Of a stretch of 64,000 nucleotides of DNA, positions 44,790 to 52,565 are shown piece after piece. Made by a program: the position numbers and the translations under genes. Location: positions 62,001-126,000 of the forward strand of contig CAWJJO010000011.1 of assembly GCA_963843285.1 (NCBI GenBank), written 5' to 3'. This DNA comes from CAZDDB01 sp963843285. GTDB taxonomy: Bacteria > Acidobacteriota > HRBIN11 > JAKEFK01. Below the pieces are notes generated by a model. The model ran no database searches. It was not told the DNA's origin and worked only from the letters and a program-made list of their open reading frames with translations. Within the stretch, counting starts at the first letter, position 1. Each line of letters starts with the position of its first letter.

Positions 44790-44841
44790 TGGAGCGCAGG
44801 CCTCTCGCCTGCATTATGGGTCGCAGGCCTCCCGGCCTGCC
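44790..44841. repeat. Palindromic repeat, family A (copy 5)
   Basis: GCAGGCCTCTCGCCTGC and GCAGGCCTCCCGGCCTGC hairpins with an ATTATGGGTC linker, in the same orientation as copy 2. It lies between the divergent kinase and sigma factor genes, just before a TTGACA box at 44847. Confidence 0.75.
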
Positions 44842-44880
44842 TCGATTTGACAAAAACAATGTTGGGAAACAAGCTTTGAC

Positions 44881-46143
44881 ATGATGAACAAAGAAGTGGA
44901 AAACGGCGCCGGTGTTGCGCAGGAGATGGTGGAGGCAGTTTACAGTTCCGAATCGCGGCGGGTGCTTGCGACTCTGATCCGTCTCCTGGGTGATTTCGAT
45001 CTCGCCGAGGACGCGCTACATGACGCCTTTACGGCTGCATTGCAGCAATGGCCGCGGGATGGTGTGCCTTCAAATCCGCGGGCATGGCTCGTTTCGGCCG
45101 GACGCTTCAAAGCCATTGATGCTCTGCGGCGGCGCGCCCGATTTGACGCATCGCTCAAATCTCTCGCAGAGAGACTCGATACTGCAAGCGAAGATTTTTC
45201 GGAATGGAAGGATGAAGGCGTGGAAGATGATCGTTTGCGGTTGATTTTTACATGTTGCCATCCGGCGCTTCCACCGGATGCGCGAATCGCGCTGACATTG
45301 CGCGAAGTATGCGGACTCACGACAGAGGAGATCGCGCATGCATTTCTGATAGCGCCTGCGACGGTTGCGCAGCGGATCGTGCGCGCCAAGGCCAAGATCC
45401 GCGATGCTCGCATTCCATATCAAGTTCCATCCCGGGACGATCTTCCAGACAGGCTGGATACCGTGTTGCAAGTAATTTATCTGGTCTTTAACGAAGGCTA
45501 CTATGCATCCTCCGGCGCATTACTTACGCGAGCCGATTTGTCGGACGAGGCGATCCGGTTAGGGAGACTGCTGATCGAGTTGTTACCAGAGCCGGAAGTA
45601 ACTGGACTTCTGGCGCTGATGCTGCTTCATGAATCGCGGAGAGTCGCGCGTACCTCGCCTGCGGGAGATGTGATTTTGTTGGACGAACAGGACCGTTCGC
45701 TATGGAACCGGAAACTAATCGCGGAAGGATCGGCGTTGGTCGAACGCGCTTTGTTGTCGCGCAGATTTGGTCCGTTCACGCTCCAGGCTGCGATCGCGGC
45801 AGTGCATGCTGAGGCGCCAGATGCTTCTGCAACCGACTGGCATCAAATCGTAGCACTTTACGATGTACTTCTGCGGGCGGAACCATCTCCCGTGGTTGAA
45901 CTCAACCGGGCTGTGGCCGTGGCCATGCGCGACGGACCTGCGGCAGGCCTTGCTCTAATCGATACGATTCTGTCCCGCGGAGAGTTGTCCGACTACCGGC
46001 TGGCGCATTCGGCGCGAGCGGAATTGTGCCGAAGGCTTGGTCGAAACGACGAAGCCCGTACTTCCTTTGAACGCGCGCTCAGCCTGACACAGCAAGAACC
46101 CGAACGCCGCTTTCTCGAACGACGTCTGCGTGAACTGCGTTAG
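44881..46143 (+). CDS. ECF-type RNA polymerase sigma factor with DUF6596 domain
   Basis: Protein of 420 residues. Sigma region 2 covers LATLIRLLGDFDLAEDALHD to NPRAWLVSAGRFKAIDALRR, region 4 covers ALTLREVCGLTTEEIAHAFL. The C-terminal 220 residues form the DUF6596 domain (QVIYLVFNEGYYASSGALL, ELNRAVAVAMRDGPAAGLAL). This sigma group is normally found beside YCII-domain genes, as here (46353 and 46801), and the fused domain is thought to regulate activity. TTGACA at 44847 may be its -35 box, but no good -10 follows. A MITE-like element starts at its stop codon. Confidence 0.93.
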   Translation: MMNKEVENGAGVAQEMVEAVYSSESRRVLATLIRLLGDFDLAEDALHDAFTAALQQWPRDGVPSNPRAWLVSAGRFKAIDALRRRARFDASLKSLAERLDTASEDFSEWKDEGVEDDRLRLIFTCCHPALPPDARIALTLREVCGLTTEEIAHAFLIAPATVAQRIVRAKAKIRDARIPYQVPSRDDLPDRLDTVLQVIYLVFNEGYYASSGALLTRADLSDEAIRLGRLLIELLPEPEVTGLLALMLLHESRRVARTSPAGDVILLDEQDRSLWNRKLIAEGSALVERALLSRRFGPFTLQAAIAAVHAEAPDASATDWHQIVALYDVLLRAEPSPVVELNRAVAVAMRDGPAAGLALIDTILSRGELSDYRLAHSARAELCRRLGRNDEARTSFERALSLTQQEPERRFLERRLRELR

Positions 46144-46258
46144 TGTACTGTGACAGGATTCTCCCCCATTATGAAGGGGGGAGTTAGAGGGGGGTTGTCC
46201 CGGCCTCCCCCTTAATCAGGGGGAGGGATCGTTTGTCAAGTCACTGTTACAGTACACT
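46142..46258. repeat. MITE-like palindromic element, family D
   Basis: End arms AGTGTACTGTGACAG and CTGTTACAGTACACT pair at 14 of 15 bases. Inside are two further hairpins (CTCCCCC...GGGGGAG and CCTCCCCCTTAATCAGGGGG). It begins in the sigma factor stop codon and separates it from the YCII genes. It may attenuate transcription between them. Confidence 0.8.
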
Positions 46259-46352
46259 GAATTTTGGAATTGCTGAGGATCCGACGGCGTTGTCGATTTG
46301 TAACTAGAGTAAACGACCATTTAATGTGAACCGCACATTCCACGGAGGGAAC

Positions 46353-46721
46353 ATGAAGTATTTGTGCCTGGTCTACAGTGAAGAAAAGATTCTAAAAGCA
46401 CAGTCCAAGAATGAATCAGACAGCTTCATCGATGAACATCTGGATTTACGTGACGAGCTTGAAAAGAGCGGCCACTCGATTCAGGCGGAAGCACTTCAAT
46501 CCGTTCAAAACGCTGCAACCATACGCGTCAGAAACGGTAAAGTTTCAATCACAGACGGTCCTTTCGCGGAAACCAAGGAACAACTGACTGGATTTTACTA
46601 CGTCAATGCCAGGGACCTGAACGAGGCCATTCAAATTGCCGCGAAAATTCCGGCGGCGCGAATCGGGAGCGTTGAAGTACGGCCGATCAGAGATCTTGTC
46701 GCGGAAAGGAGTTCGGGTTAG
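46353..46721 (+). CDS. YCII-domain protein 1
   Basis: Protein of 122 residues of the YCII-related (DGPF) family. MKYLCLVYSEEKIL at the start, HSIQAEALQSVQNAATIRVR and the signature ITDGPFAETKEQLTGFYYVN are typical, ending IPAARIGSVEVRPI. These small dimeric alpha/beta proteins are linked with DUF6596 sigma factors and may be enzymes or sensors. The start at 46353 is set by GGAGGG just upstream; a start at 46326 is less likely. 63% or so of its signature recurs in the next gene, suggesting duplication. Confidence 0.92.
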   Translation: MKYLCLVYSEEKILKAQSKNESDSFIDEHLDLRDELEKSGHSIQAEALQSVQNAATIRVRNGKVSITDGPFAETKEQLTGFYYVNARDLNEAIQIAAKIPAARIGSVEVRPIRDLVAERSSG

Positions 46722-46800
46722 ATGCGCGAGACTATGTCGATTTTCGACTCTGCGCAACGACTATCCAATGAACAAGAAACAATTCACTAACAGGAGAAAA

Positions 46801-47208
46801 ATGATGAAATACATATGTCTTGGATACATGGAAGAGAATAAGTGGGACGCCATGTCCGAAAGCGAGCGGGACGCCATGATCAAGGAGTGCTTCGCGTATG
46901 ACGATGTGCTTCGGAAGAACGGTAACATGATTGGCGGGGAAGCCCTTCAGAGTGTCCGGAATTCTACCACACTGCGATGGCGCAACGGTAAGGTTTCCGT
47001 CACCGATGGTCCGTTTGCCGAGACAAAGGAGCAACTGGGCGGAATTCTGGTACTCGAAGCCAATGATCTGAACCATGCCATCCAATTGATGTCGAAGCAC
47101 CCCGGTGTGCGTCTGGGAGGATGCTTCGAAATTCGCCCGACTGAAGACATCGGCGTCCCGGACAGATTGACCGAGAAGTACGCACAATCCGCATCAAAGG
47201 AAACATAA
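46801..47208 (+). CDS. YCII-domain protein 2
   Basis: Protein of 135 residues, a paralogue of the preceding one. MMKYICLGYMEENKWDAMSE, GEALQSVRNSTTLRWRNGKV and SVTDGPFAETKEQLGGILVL are the YCII/DGPF blocks; GVRLGGCFEIRPT ends the domain. AACAGGAG lies before two adjacent ATG codons. It is the third gene of the sigma factor cluster. Confidence 0.92.
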   Translation: MMKYICLGYMEENKWDAMSESERDAMIKECFAYDDVLRKNGNMIGGEALQSVRNSTTLRWRNGKVSVTDGPFAETKEQLGGILVLEANDLNHAIQLMSKHPGVRLGGCFEIRPTEDIGVPDRLTEKYAQSASKET

Positions 47209-47266
47209 TCATGATAACGAACACCACAACTGACAGGCTCTTCGAACTCATTCCCGGGAGGACTCT

Positions 47267-47626
47267 ATGAAAGGATACATAGACCTATACATGTTGCCGA
47301 TTCCCAAGAAAAAGCTTGCCGTTTACCGCCGTATCGCGAATCTCTTCGGAAAAGTTATTGAAGACCTGGGCGCTCTGGAATACCGTGAGTTCCTTGGCGA
47401 TGACCTGAATACGAAGGGTTGCGCCGGGTTCCCCAGCAAAATAAAAGTTAAACCAGGCGAGGTCTTGATTTCGTCTGTGGTTGGATTTCGTTCAAAGGCG
47501 CATCGCGATCAGGTCAATCAGCGAATGATGAAGGATCCCCGTATGAAACGCCTCATGGCTGAGAAACCACTTTTTGATATGAAACGGATGCTCTACGGCG
47601 GCTTTTCCACGTTCGTTAAGATGTGA
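47267..47626 (+). CDS. DUF1428 protein
   Basis: Protein of 119 residues of the DUF1428 family: MKGYIDLYMLPIPKKKLAVY, ALEYREFLGDDL, VKPGEVLISSVVGFRSKAHR and DMKRMLYGGFSTFVKM match conserved blocks from memory. The fold is ferredoxin-like, related to the YCII group, so this fits the sigma factor cluster. GGGAGG precedes the ATG. Function unknown. Confidence 0.9.
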   Translation: MKGYIDLYMLPIPKKKLAVYRRIANLFGKVIEDLGALEYREFLGDDLNTKGCAGFPSKIKVKPGEVLISSVVGFRSKAHRDQVNQRMMKDPRMKRLMAEKPLFDMKRMLYGGFSTFVKM

Positions 47627-47739
47627 GAGTATCTGCGCGACCAGCGCAGGAAAGCGCTACCTGCAAACGCCTCGCCGCCTGCGACGGCGCTTGTTCGAGT
47701 CGCGCCCTGTGATAAAATTTTCACAGATTCGGAGGAACT

Positions 47740-48024
47740 ATGAACAAAACTCAATTTGTTGAGGCGGTTGCAAAAAAGGCAAAAATTAGCAAAAAAGCTG
47801 CAGAGTCGGCAGTCCGCGCGACTCTGGATGTAATCTCAGATGTCCTTCGGAAAAACGATAGAATTGTTCTTCCTGGTTTCGGTACATTTGGGTGTTCGAA
47901 TCGGAAGGCACGGACCGGCCGGAACCCCAGCACAGGGGCGACGATCAAAATCCCGGCGCGCCGCGTCGCTCGATTCAAAGCTGGTACAAAGTTACGTGCC
48001 TCGATCGCAAAAGCCAAACGATAA
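47740..48024 (+). CDS. HU/IHF family DNA-binding protein
   Basis: Nucleoid protein of 94 residues: MNKTQFVEAVAKKAKISKKA at the start, then IVLPGFGTFGCSNRKARTGR and NPSTGATIKIPARRVARFKA, the DNA-bending arm with its proline. Length and motif order are normal for HU. GGAGG lies before the ATG. It binds and bends DNA with little sequence preference. Confidence 0.95.
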   Translation: MNKTQFVEAVAKKAKISKKAAESAVRATLDVISDVLRKNDRIVLPGFGTFGCSNRKARTGRNPSTGATIKIPARRVARFKAGTKLRASIAKAKR

Positions 48025-48041
48025 GGTCATTTCAAAAGGGA

Positions 48042-48236
48042 ATGAAGGGACAGGATAGAAAAGATATCAGACCGGGAATTCAAGTGGACATCGTTTTGAA
48101 GCAAGATCAGCGAACGGGAGCGAGAACTCGTGGAACCGTCAAGGATGTTCTTACGAAGAGTCCGCATCATCCGCACGGGATTAAGGTCCGGTTGGAAACT
48201 GGAGAAGTCGGAAGAGTACAGGAAATCATTGAATAG
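48042..48236 (+). CDS. YwbE family small protein (DUF2196)
   Basis: Protein of 64 residues: RKDIRPGIQVDIVLKQDQRT, GTVKDVLTKSPHHPHGIKVR and LETGEVGRVQEI match the YwbE family, which is close to full length at this size. Its role is unknown; the sequence suggests a small beta-barrel binding nucleic acid. It starts 17 bases after the HU stop, so the two are likely co-transcribed. AAAGGG is very close to the ATG. Confidence 0.88.
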   Translation: MKGQDRKDIRPGIQVDIVLKQDQRTGARTRGTVKDVLTKSPHHPHGIKVRLETGEVGRVQEIIE

Positions 48237-48274
48237 GCGCGTGCGGGTTCGGGGATGATCTTGTCTCCAGCCGC

Positions 48275-49156
48275 TCAGGAGCCTGATTTGAGTACTTGCA
48301 CAAAGGCCCGTACAACCGAAGGCAATTTGATCCGGCGATGGTAGATCAGATTAAACTGTCTTCCAAAACCGGATTCGCGAATGCGTAACGCAATCAGTTG
48401 ACGGTGCTCGCGCTCCCATTGAACTGCATACGGAGAAACAATCGAGACACCGAGATTTGCCGCAACGGCACGTTTGATCGCCTCGGTGCTCCCGAGTTCC
48501 ATGGTCACCTGCAATGTTTTCCCGTTTCGTTCAAACGCATCTTCATATGTCTTTCGGGTATTCGACCCCGGCTCCCTTGTGATGAAGGGCAGTTGGGATA
48601 AGTCTTGAACGGAGACGGATTTTTTGTTTTTCAGAGAATGGCCCGGCGGAAAAATGGCGACCAGGACATCTTTCAAATAGGCTTCAAAACGCAGGTCTTT
48701 GTGTGATGGCCGTTCCCCGATAATCCCTATGATCAGTTCGCGATTCAAAACCCAATCTTCTACCTGTCGAGTGTTTGCAATGCGTAAGTCCAATTCAATT
48801 CCGGGATATTGCAGTTTGAATCGACCCAATGCGCCCGGAAGGATGTAAATCCCGGGGGTAGTACTCGCTCCAATCAGCAATTTCCCGCGCTTCAAACCGG
48901 CCAGATCGCCAACAGCCGCGTTCATTTCTTCTACCGTCCCAAACAGCCTTTTTGTGTATTCGACTACGATTCTGCCTGCTTCGGTTAGCTGCACTCCACG
49001 CGGGAGGCGATCTACCAACGAGACGTTGAATTCTTGTTCCAGATGTTTGATGTGGATCCATAGCGCCGGCTGACTGATGTTGCAAGCCGTAGCTGCTTTA
49101 GAAAAACTTCCGGTATCGGCGAGCGCACGGAACAAGCGAAGTTGATGTAGGTCCAT
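48275..49156 (-). CDS. LysR family transcriptional regulator
   Basis: Protein of 293 residues. The N-terminal helix-turn-helix is LRLFRALADTGSFSKAATAC and NISQPALWIHIKHLEQEFNV. The remainder is the periplasmic-binding-protein-like sensor domain (GKLLIGASTTPGIYILPGAL, FITREPGSNTRKTYEDAF), most like the CysB/CbbR-type group. It is divergent from the outer-membrane/selenoprotein operon across a 153-bp AT-rich gap and may regulate it. Confidence 0.92.
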   Translation of the reverse strand: MDLHQLRLFRALADTGSFSKAATACNISQPALWIHIKHLEQEFNVSLVDRLPRGVQLTEAGRIVVEYTKRLFGTVEEMNAAVGDLAGLKRGKLLIGASTTPGIYILPGALGRFKLQYPGIELDLRIANTRQVEDWVLNRELIIGIIGERPSHKDLRFEAYLKDVLVAIFPPGHSLKNKKSVSVQDLSQLPFITREPGSNTRKTYEDAFERNGKTLQVTMELGSTEAIKRAVAANLGVSIVSPYAVQWEREHRQLIALRIRESGFGRQFNLIYHRRIKLPSVVRAFVQVLKSGS

Positions 49157-49309
49157 CTATATATCTGAGCTATATATCATATTGTAACTATATATTGGAT
49201 ATATTCGATATATTAGAAGATCATCTCCGGCGGTTTTGCTTGCGGGCGTAATTCTTAACAAACCAGATGTTAGCTGATTCCTGCCTCCAATTCTGCCTAT
49301 TATTGAAGA
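49157..49309. promoter_or_regulatory. AT-rich divergent control region
   Basis: 153 bases with several overlapping ATATAT-type dyads between 49159 and 49215 (for example GATATATTCGATATATT). LysR proteins bind T-N11-A dyads, and this region offers several. Promoters for both directions must lie here, but no single pair of boxes stands out. Confidence 0.4.
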
Positions 49310-50224
49310 ATGAGCAATTTCTGTGCGGTATCTTTGCTGGTGTCGTTGGCGCTGATATGCACTGCGGAGGCGCAGGGGCCTGCTCCTGAAACCGCTCCAC
49401 CCTTATTTCCAAAAGGCGCACTGTTGTCCTATGGCTCAGACTTTCTTACGCGAGATCTGCCTGCCGGCAGCGATCAACTCTCACCAACGAGCCAGCCAAC
49501 TTTCTCGCATCATGGAAATTTCGTCTTTACCTGGGGCTTCTATCCAAACTTCGATTTAACCGTTCGTGTGCCGGTAGTAACAAACAGATTCAAAAATCAA
49601 AATGAAATCGGCGGGACCGCGATCGGTGATTCCATGATCTTGATGAAATATCGGTTTTATCGGCACGACTCAGAACGTGGAACGACGCAAGCATCCATAA
49701 CGGTCGGACCGAAATTCCCTACGGGGAGCACGGGGCTGAGCGATTCGGCGGGAATCAGGTTGCCTGCTTCTTTGCAGCCCGGCTCCGGTTCTACAGACTT
49801 CCTTGTTGGCGCGAATTGGACCTACACGGGACTATTTCATATCAAGCGGCTTGTGGCGGATGAAGATTTTCGTTCGCTGTTTCGCACAACCGGGACGCAG
49901 GAGACGCATTTGGGAAACGAGTTTGAATCGCATTTTTGGCTCTCATACCGTCCTTATGAATCGAAAGATGTAAGACGCGAATGGTTCATTGGTCCGACGA
50001 TCTCCTGGTTACACTCAAACGATGAAGAAATTTCAGGAATCAGACAAAATGAAAGCGGGGGAGATGTCTTGTTGGCAGGCGTGACGACGTATTTCGGTGT
50101 TTCCCCTGGCACGCATGTCTGGCTGGGTTTAGAATGGTCCGTAGCTCATTCAAACGGAGAAAATTTTTCGCCTGTGCGTCGGCACATCAGCATTGGAATC
50201 ACGCGACAGTTTCGATTCTTTTAA
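49310..50224 (+). CDS. Outer-membrane beta-barrel protein (transporter/MetA-like)
   Basis: Protein of 304 residues with a signal peptide (NFCAVSLLVSLALICTAEAQ). Alternating beta strands and a terminal phenylalanine (GITRQFRFF) suggest an outer-membrane barrel. NFDLTVRVPVVTNRFKN, IGDSMILMKYRFYR and ITVGPKFPTGSTGLSD resemble the so-called MetA-pathway/phenol degradation-like barrels, which often lie near metal-handling genes. It is the first gene of a three-gene operon with an HMA protein and a thioredoxin; the gap to the next gene is 15 bases. Confidence 0.7.
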   Translation: MSNFCAVSLLVSLALICTAEAQGPAPETAPPLFPKGALLSYGSDFLTRDLPAGSDQLSPTSQPTFSHHGNFVFTWGFYPNFDLTVRVPVVTNRFKNQNEIGGTAIGDSMILMKYRFYRHDSERGTTQASITVGPKFPTGSTGLSDSAGIRLPASLQPGSGSTDFLVGANWTYTGLFHIKRLVADEDFRSLFRTTGTQETHLGNEFESHFWLSYRPYESKDVRREWFIGPTISWLHSNDEEISGIRQNESGGDVLLAGVTTYFGVSPGTHVWLGLEWSVAHSNGENFSPVRRHISIGITRQFRFF

Positions 50225-50239
50225 ATAATGAGGAATGAA

Positions 50240-50764
50240 ATGAACGCAAGAAAATTGGCACTGCTCATTCTATTTACGATTTCGATGATCTCCGCTGCAT
50301 CGGCTGAGATCAAACACGTAACACTGCGCGTGGAAGGCATGACGTGAAATTTTTGAGCATACGGTGTTGAGCAACACCTGGGACGCCAGTCTGGCGTTCA
50401 GAAAGTTCAAGTAAGCTTAATCGATGGCAAAGCCGAAATTACTCCAAAGAGTGACGGGCGCATCGATCCGATACAGCTTTTAAAAGCGACGTACGACAGC
50501 GGTGTATCTGTGGCGGAAATGAGTATGATTGCACGAGGCCAGGTTAGAAAAAATGGATCGGGTGGAATTGCTCTTCAGGTGGAAGCATCTCAAACCTTCG
50601 CAATCTTGCCAAACGATCTTTCGAGTCAACTGGAAACAATGGCAGATTCGAACAGCTACGTTACCATCAGAGGTTTGATCTACCAGAAGCAAAAAGGTCA
50701 GAAAAAGCAAACCCTGCCGAGCTCGTTAACCGTAACGATTGTGGAAATCCAGCAAAAAGAATGA
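50240..50764 (+). CDS. Secreted HMA-domain selenoprotein (two in-frame TGA, UxxU metal site)
   Basis: Read with both TGA codons as selenocysteine, this is a 174-residue protein. Residues 1-22 are a signal peptide (MNARKLALLILFTISMISAA). Residues about 24-90 are a heavy-metal-associated domain. In it VTLRVEGMT is followed by TGA-N-F-TGA, then AYGVEQHLGRQSGVQKVQVS, exactly where GMTCxxC is normal. TGA codons are at 50345 and 50354 (residues 36 and 39). Residues 95-174 form a beta-rich tail (MIARGQVRKNGSGG, SYVTIRGLIYQKQ). The frame stays open and well conserved-looking after the TGAs, through to the overlap (ATGA) with the TlpA-like gene. GAGGA precedes ATG 50240. Hairpins follow immediately. 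A pseudogene hit at both cysteines is the alternative. Confidence 0.72.
50363..50378 (+). promoter_or_regulatory. Candidate bacterial SECIS hairpin 1
   Basis: GGTGTT and AACACC form a perfect 6-bp stem with loop GAGC. The loop starts 21 bases after the first TGA (50345-50347) and has G in its first position. Both features fit the known bacterial SECIS rules (loop 16-37 bases after the UGA, G among the first two loop bases). Confidence 0.55.
50383..50397 (+). promoter_or_regulatory. Candidate bacterial SECIS hairpin 2
   Basis: ACGCCA and TGGCGT form a perfect 6-bp stem with loop GTC. The loop starts 32 bases after the second TGA (50354-50356) and begins with G. It could serve the second UGA as hairpin 1 serves the first, or the two may stack into one longer element. 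Confidence 0.5.
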
Positions 50765-51285
50765 AGCTCCGTCTTGTATTGATTCTGGTCCTCAGTGTAT
50801 CCGGTGCATGCAAGGAGCAATCAAACAAACCGATCCCGCAAAAGAAGATCTCTGTTTCTGCCGGCGAGATCGGCTCACCTCTGCCTTCCTTTGCCATGGT
50901 CGATTTGCACGGTCGCAGGCTTGCATCGACCGACTTGAAGAATCAGGTTGTACTGATTGATTTCTGGGCTACCTGGTGCGCACCTTGCCGGAAAGAAATG
51001 CCCGGTTATCAGACATTGCTGGACCGATATGGCTCTCAAGGGTTCGTCGTGATCGGATTCAAAGTGGATGTAATGGCGGATACGGAGGATCCGATTCGCT
51101 TTGCCCGGGAGCTGGGAATTCGTTATCCGATAGCCGTTGGTTCTGAAGAAATTCGGAATAAGTTCGGGGGAATCGAGGGCCTTCCCACCACCTATGTATA
51201 TGATCGTCAGGGGATTCTTCGAAGCAAAATCATCGGTTTTGAATACACGAGCACGATTGAGAAAAGAATAAAACAGTTGTTGTAA
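50761..51285 (+). CDS. TlpA/ResA-like thioredoxin-fold protein
   Basis: Protein of 174 residues with an N-terminal hydrophobic segment and a lipobox-like VSGACKEQ. The redox site is FWATWCAPCRKEMPG with cysteines 73 and 76; GLPTTYVYDRQGILR holds the cis-proline. It would act in the periplasm to reduce disulfides or bound metal sites. Its ATG overlaps the stop of the selenoprotein gene by 4 bases, so it is the natural candidate to reduce the UxxU site of its neighbour. Confidence 0.92.
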   Translation: MKLRLVLILVLSVSGACKEQSNKPIPQKKISVSAGEIGSPLPSFAMVDLHGRRLASTDLKNQVVLIDFWATWCAPCRKEMPGYQTLLDRYGSQGFVVIGFKVDVMADTEDPIRFARELGIRYPIAVGSEEIRNKFGGIEGLPTTYVYDRQGILRSKIIGFEYTSTIEKRIKQLL

Positions 51286-51311
51286 TCAATTCCTCCTGCC
51301 ATCTGCAATAC

Positions 51312-51720
51312 TTAACTGGTTGGTTTCGTATCCGGAGGGGCGATACTGTCCAGGATGCGGCGAAAGCGCGGATCGTTGCGAAAGGCAGAAAAGTCGCCGT
51401 CATTTTCCATCCAGTCGCGTGATGCATAGCCATGTTGAACGCCTTTTCAAGCATATCCATGGCGAGCGCATTCTCCCTCAGCATCGCGTACCTGCAACCG
51501 ACGTTGTAAAGATGAACGGGATCGTCCGGCGCGCTGGCAAGCGCGCGCGCGGACCACTCGAGTGCGCGTTCGCGATTCCCGAGCATCGCATAGGAGCCTC
51601 CTCCCATGTAATAAGCGCGCGCATCACGTGTGAATTTCCAACCATCTGAAATATTGTTGTAAATGATCGAATCATCATAGCCGAAGAGCGCGCGAGGACG
51701 CAGCCATGACTCTTTATCCT
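51312..51720 (-). pseudogene. Truncated, frameshifted TPR gene
   Basis: On the minus strand the sequence reads a TPR region (GGGSYAMLGNRERALEWSAR, ALASAPDDPVHLYNVGCRYA), then about 51430 changes frame into GYASRDWMENDGDFSAFRND and PRFRRILDS, a common end of TPR proteins attached to adenylate cyclases or kinases. One base seems lost in the ATGGCTATG stretch. The stop is at 51312. No N-terminal part is present. Confidence 0.7.
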
Positions 51721-51823
51721 ATATATAAAGGAGGCGATTTTACCTTTCCAGTGGTGTCTATTGATCCGCAGAAGGAGCAGGACCGAGATTTACTTTTAAG
51801 ATTATCATTAGAGAAGAGGAGCC

Positions 51824-52168
51824 ATGAAATACCGTATTTTTGGTAGAATCGGCTGGCAAATATCCGATATTGGTTTTGGAATGTGGGGCATCGGCGGAGC
51901 ACTCAGCGGTTGGACTGGCGCGAACGATGAAGAATCGATGCGCTCGCTGGAACGCGCTGTTCAACTCGGATGTAATTTCTTTGATACCGCCTGGGCTTAC
52001 GGAGACGGCCATAGCGAGCGATTGCTGGGACAACTGCTGGTTCGTCACTCGGATAAGCGATTGTATGTTGCTACGAAGATTCCGCCGAAAAATCTTCTTT
52101 CGAAAGAATTGATCGATGAACTACGAGCACATCGGTGGGATCGCAAACCAGCCTGGTGGTCGGATTAG
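51824..52168 (+). pseudogene. N-terminal fragment of an aldo/keto reductase
   Basis: The first 105 residues match the AKR fold: MKYRIFGRIGWQISDIGFGM, the FFDTAWAYGDGHSERLLGQL block with catalytic D and Y, and LYVATKIPPKN with the catalytic lysine. After about 52120 the sequence goes over to unrelated residues and a stop, 200 residues short. AGAGGAG precedes the ATG. The break lies just before the tRNA-Ser fragment, as if an element had inserted there. Confidence 0.8.
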
Positions 52169-52194
52169 CCAAAAACAGCCTTGTTTTCTCTAAC

Positions 52195-52260
52195 GGGCCT
52201 GAGTCGAAATCAGGTTATCCTCCGTTGGCGGTACGTAGGTTCGAATCCCACCCTATCCGC
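52195..52260 (+). other. 3' part of a tRNA-Ser (anticodon CGA), partial
   Basis: The stretch has a perfect anticodon arm (CCTGA, loop GTCGAAA, TCAGG; anticodon CGA at 52205), a long variable arm as in serine tRNAs, a T arm (GTAGG, TTCGAAT, CCCAC with one mismatch) and the acceptor 3' strand CCTATCC plus G. No matching 5' half is found upstream. It is a non-functional fragment, and part of it is repeated at 59756. Confidence 0.75.
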
Positions 52261-52565
52261 TTATATCTTTTTGTAATGCAATTACTTATGAAGAATTGTT
52301 TCCGTTTTGCTTTGCGTTATTTCAGCCGGTTCAAATATTCAAAAAGTGGGTTCGAATGTTTCTCGGGGCACGAGTCTGGATTCTTAATTAATCATTCGAA
52401 AAAATTGTTCTCGATAATCCTGCTATCAGCTTTAATCATCACACTGAATCTTCTCTCACTCGGCCAATCGGGATAGAATTCCAATCAGGATCGGAGGAAA
52501 GAAAGCCGCGACTTTCCTTAGCAATGCCGCGATCAGCTGCGAACGAAACTCCTTGCTGAGGCTTC

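Noticed and set aside
50240..50347. Ordinary pseudogene explanation for the HMA gene
   Set aside because: Two stops fall only at the two metal-binding codons, both as TGA, and the rest of the frame is intact with hairpins in place. Kept as the alternative, not the main call.
50510..50764. Separate 84-codon gene starting with GTG
   Set aside because: It is the in-frame 3' part of the HMA selenoprotein and has no own ribosome site; calling it alone hides the UGA-containing gene.
52195..52260. Functional tRNA-Ser gene
   Set aside because: The 5' acceptor strand and D arm are missing and the T stem has a mismatch, so only a fragment is present.
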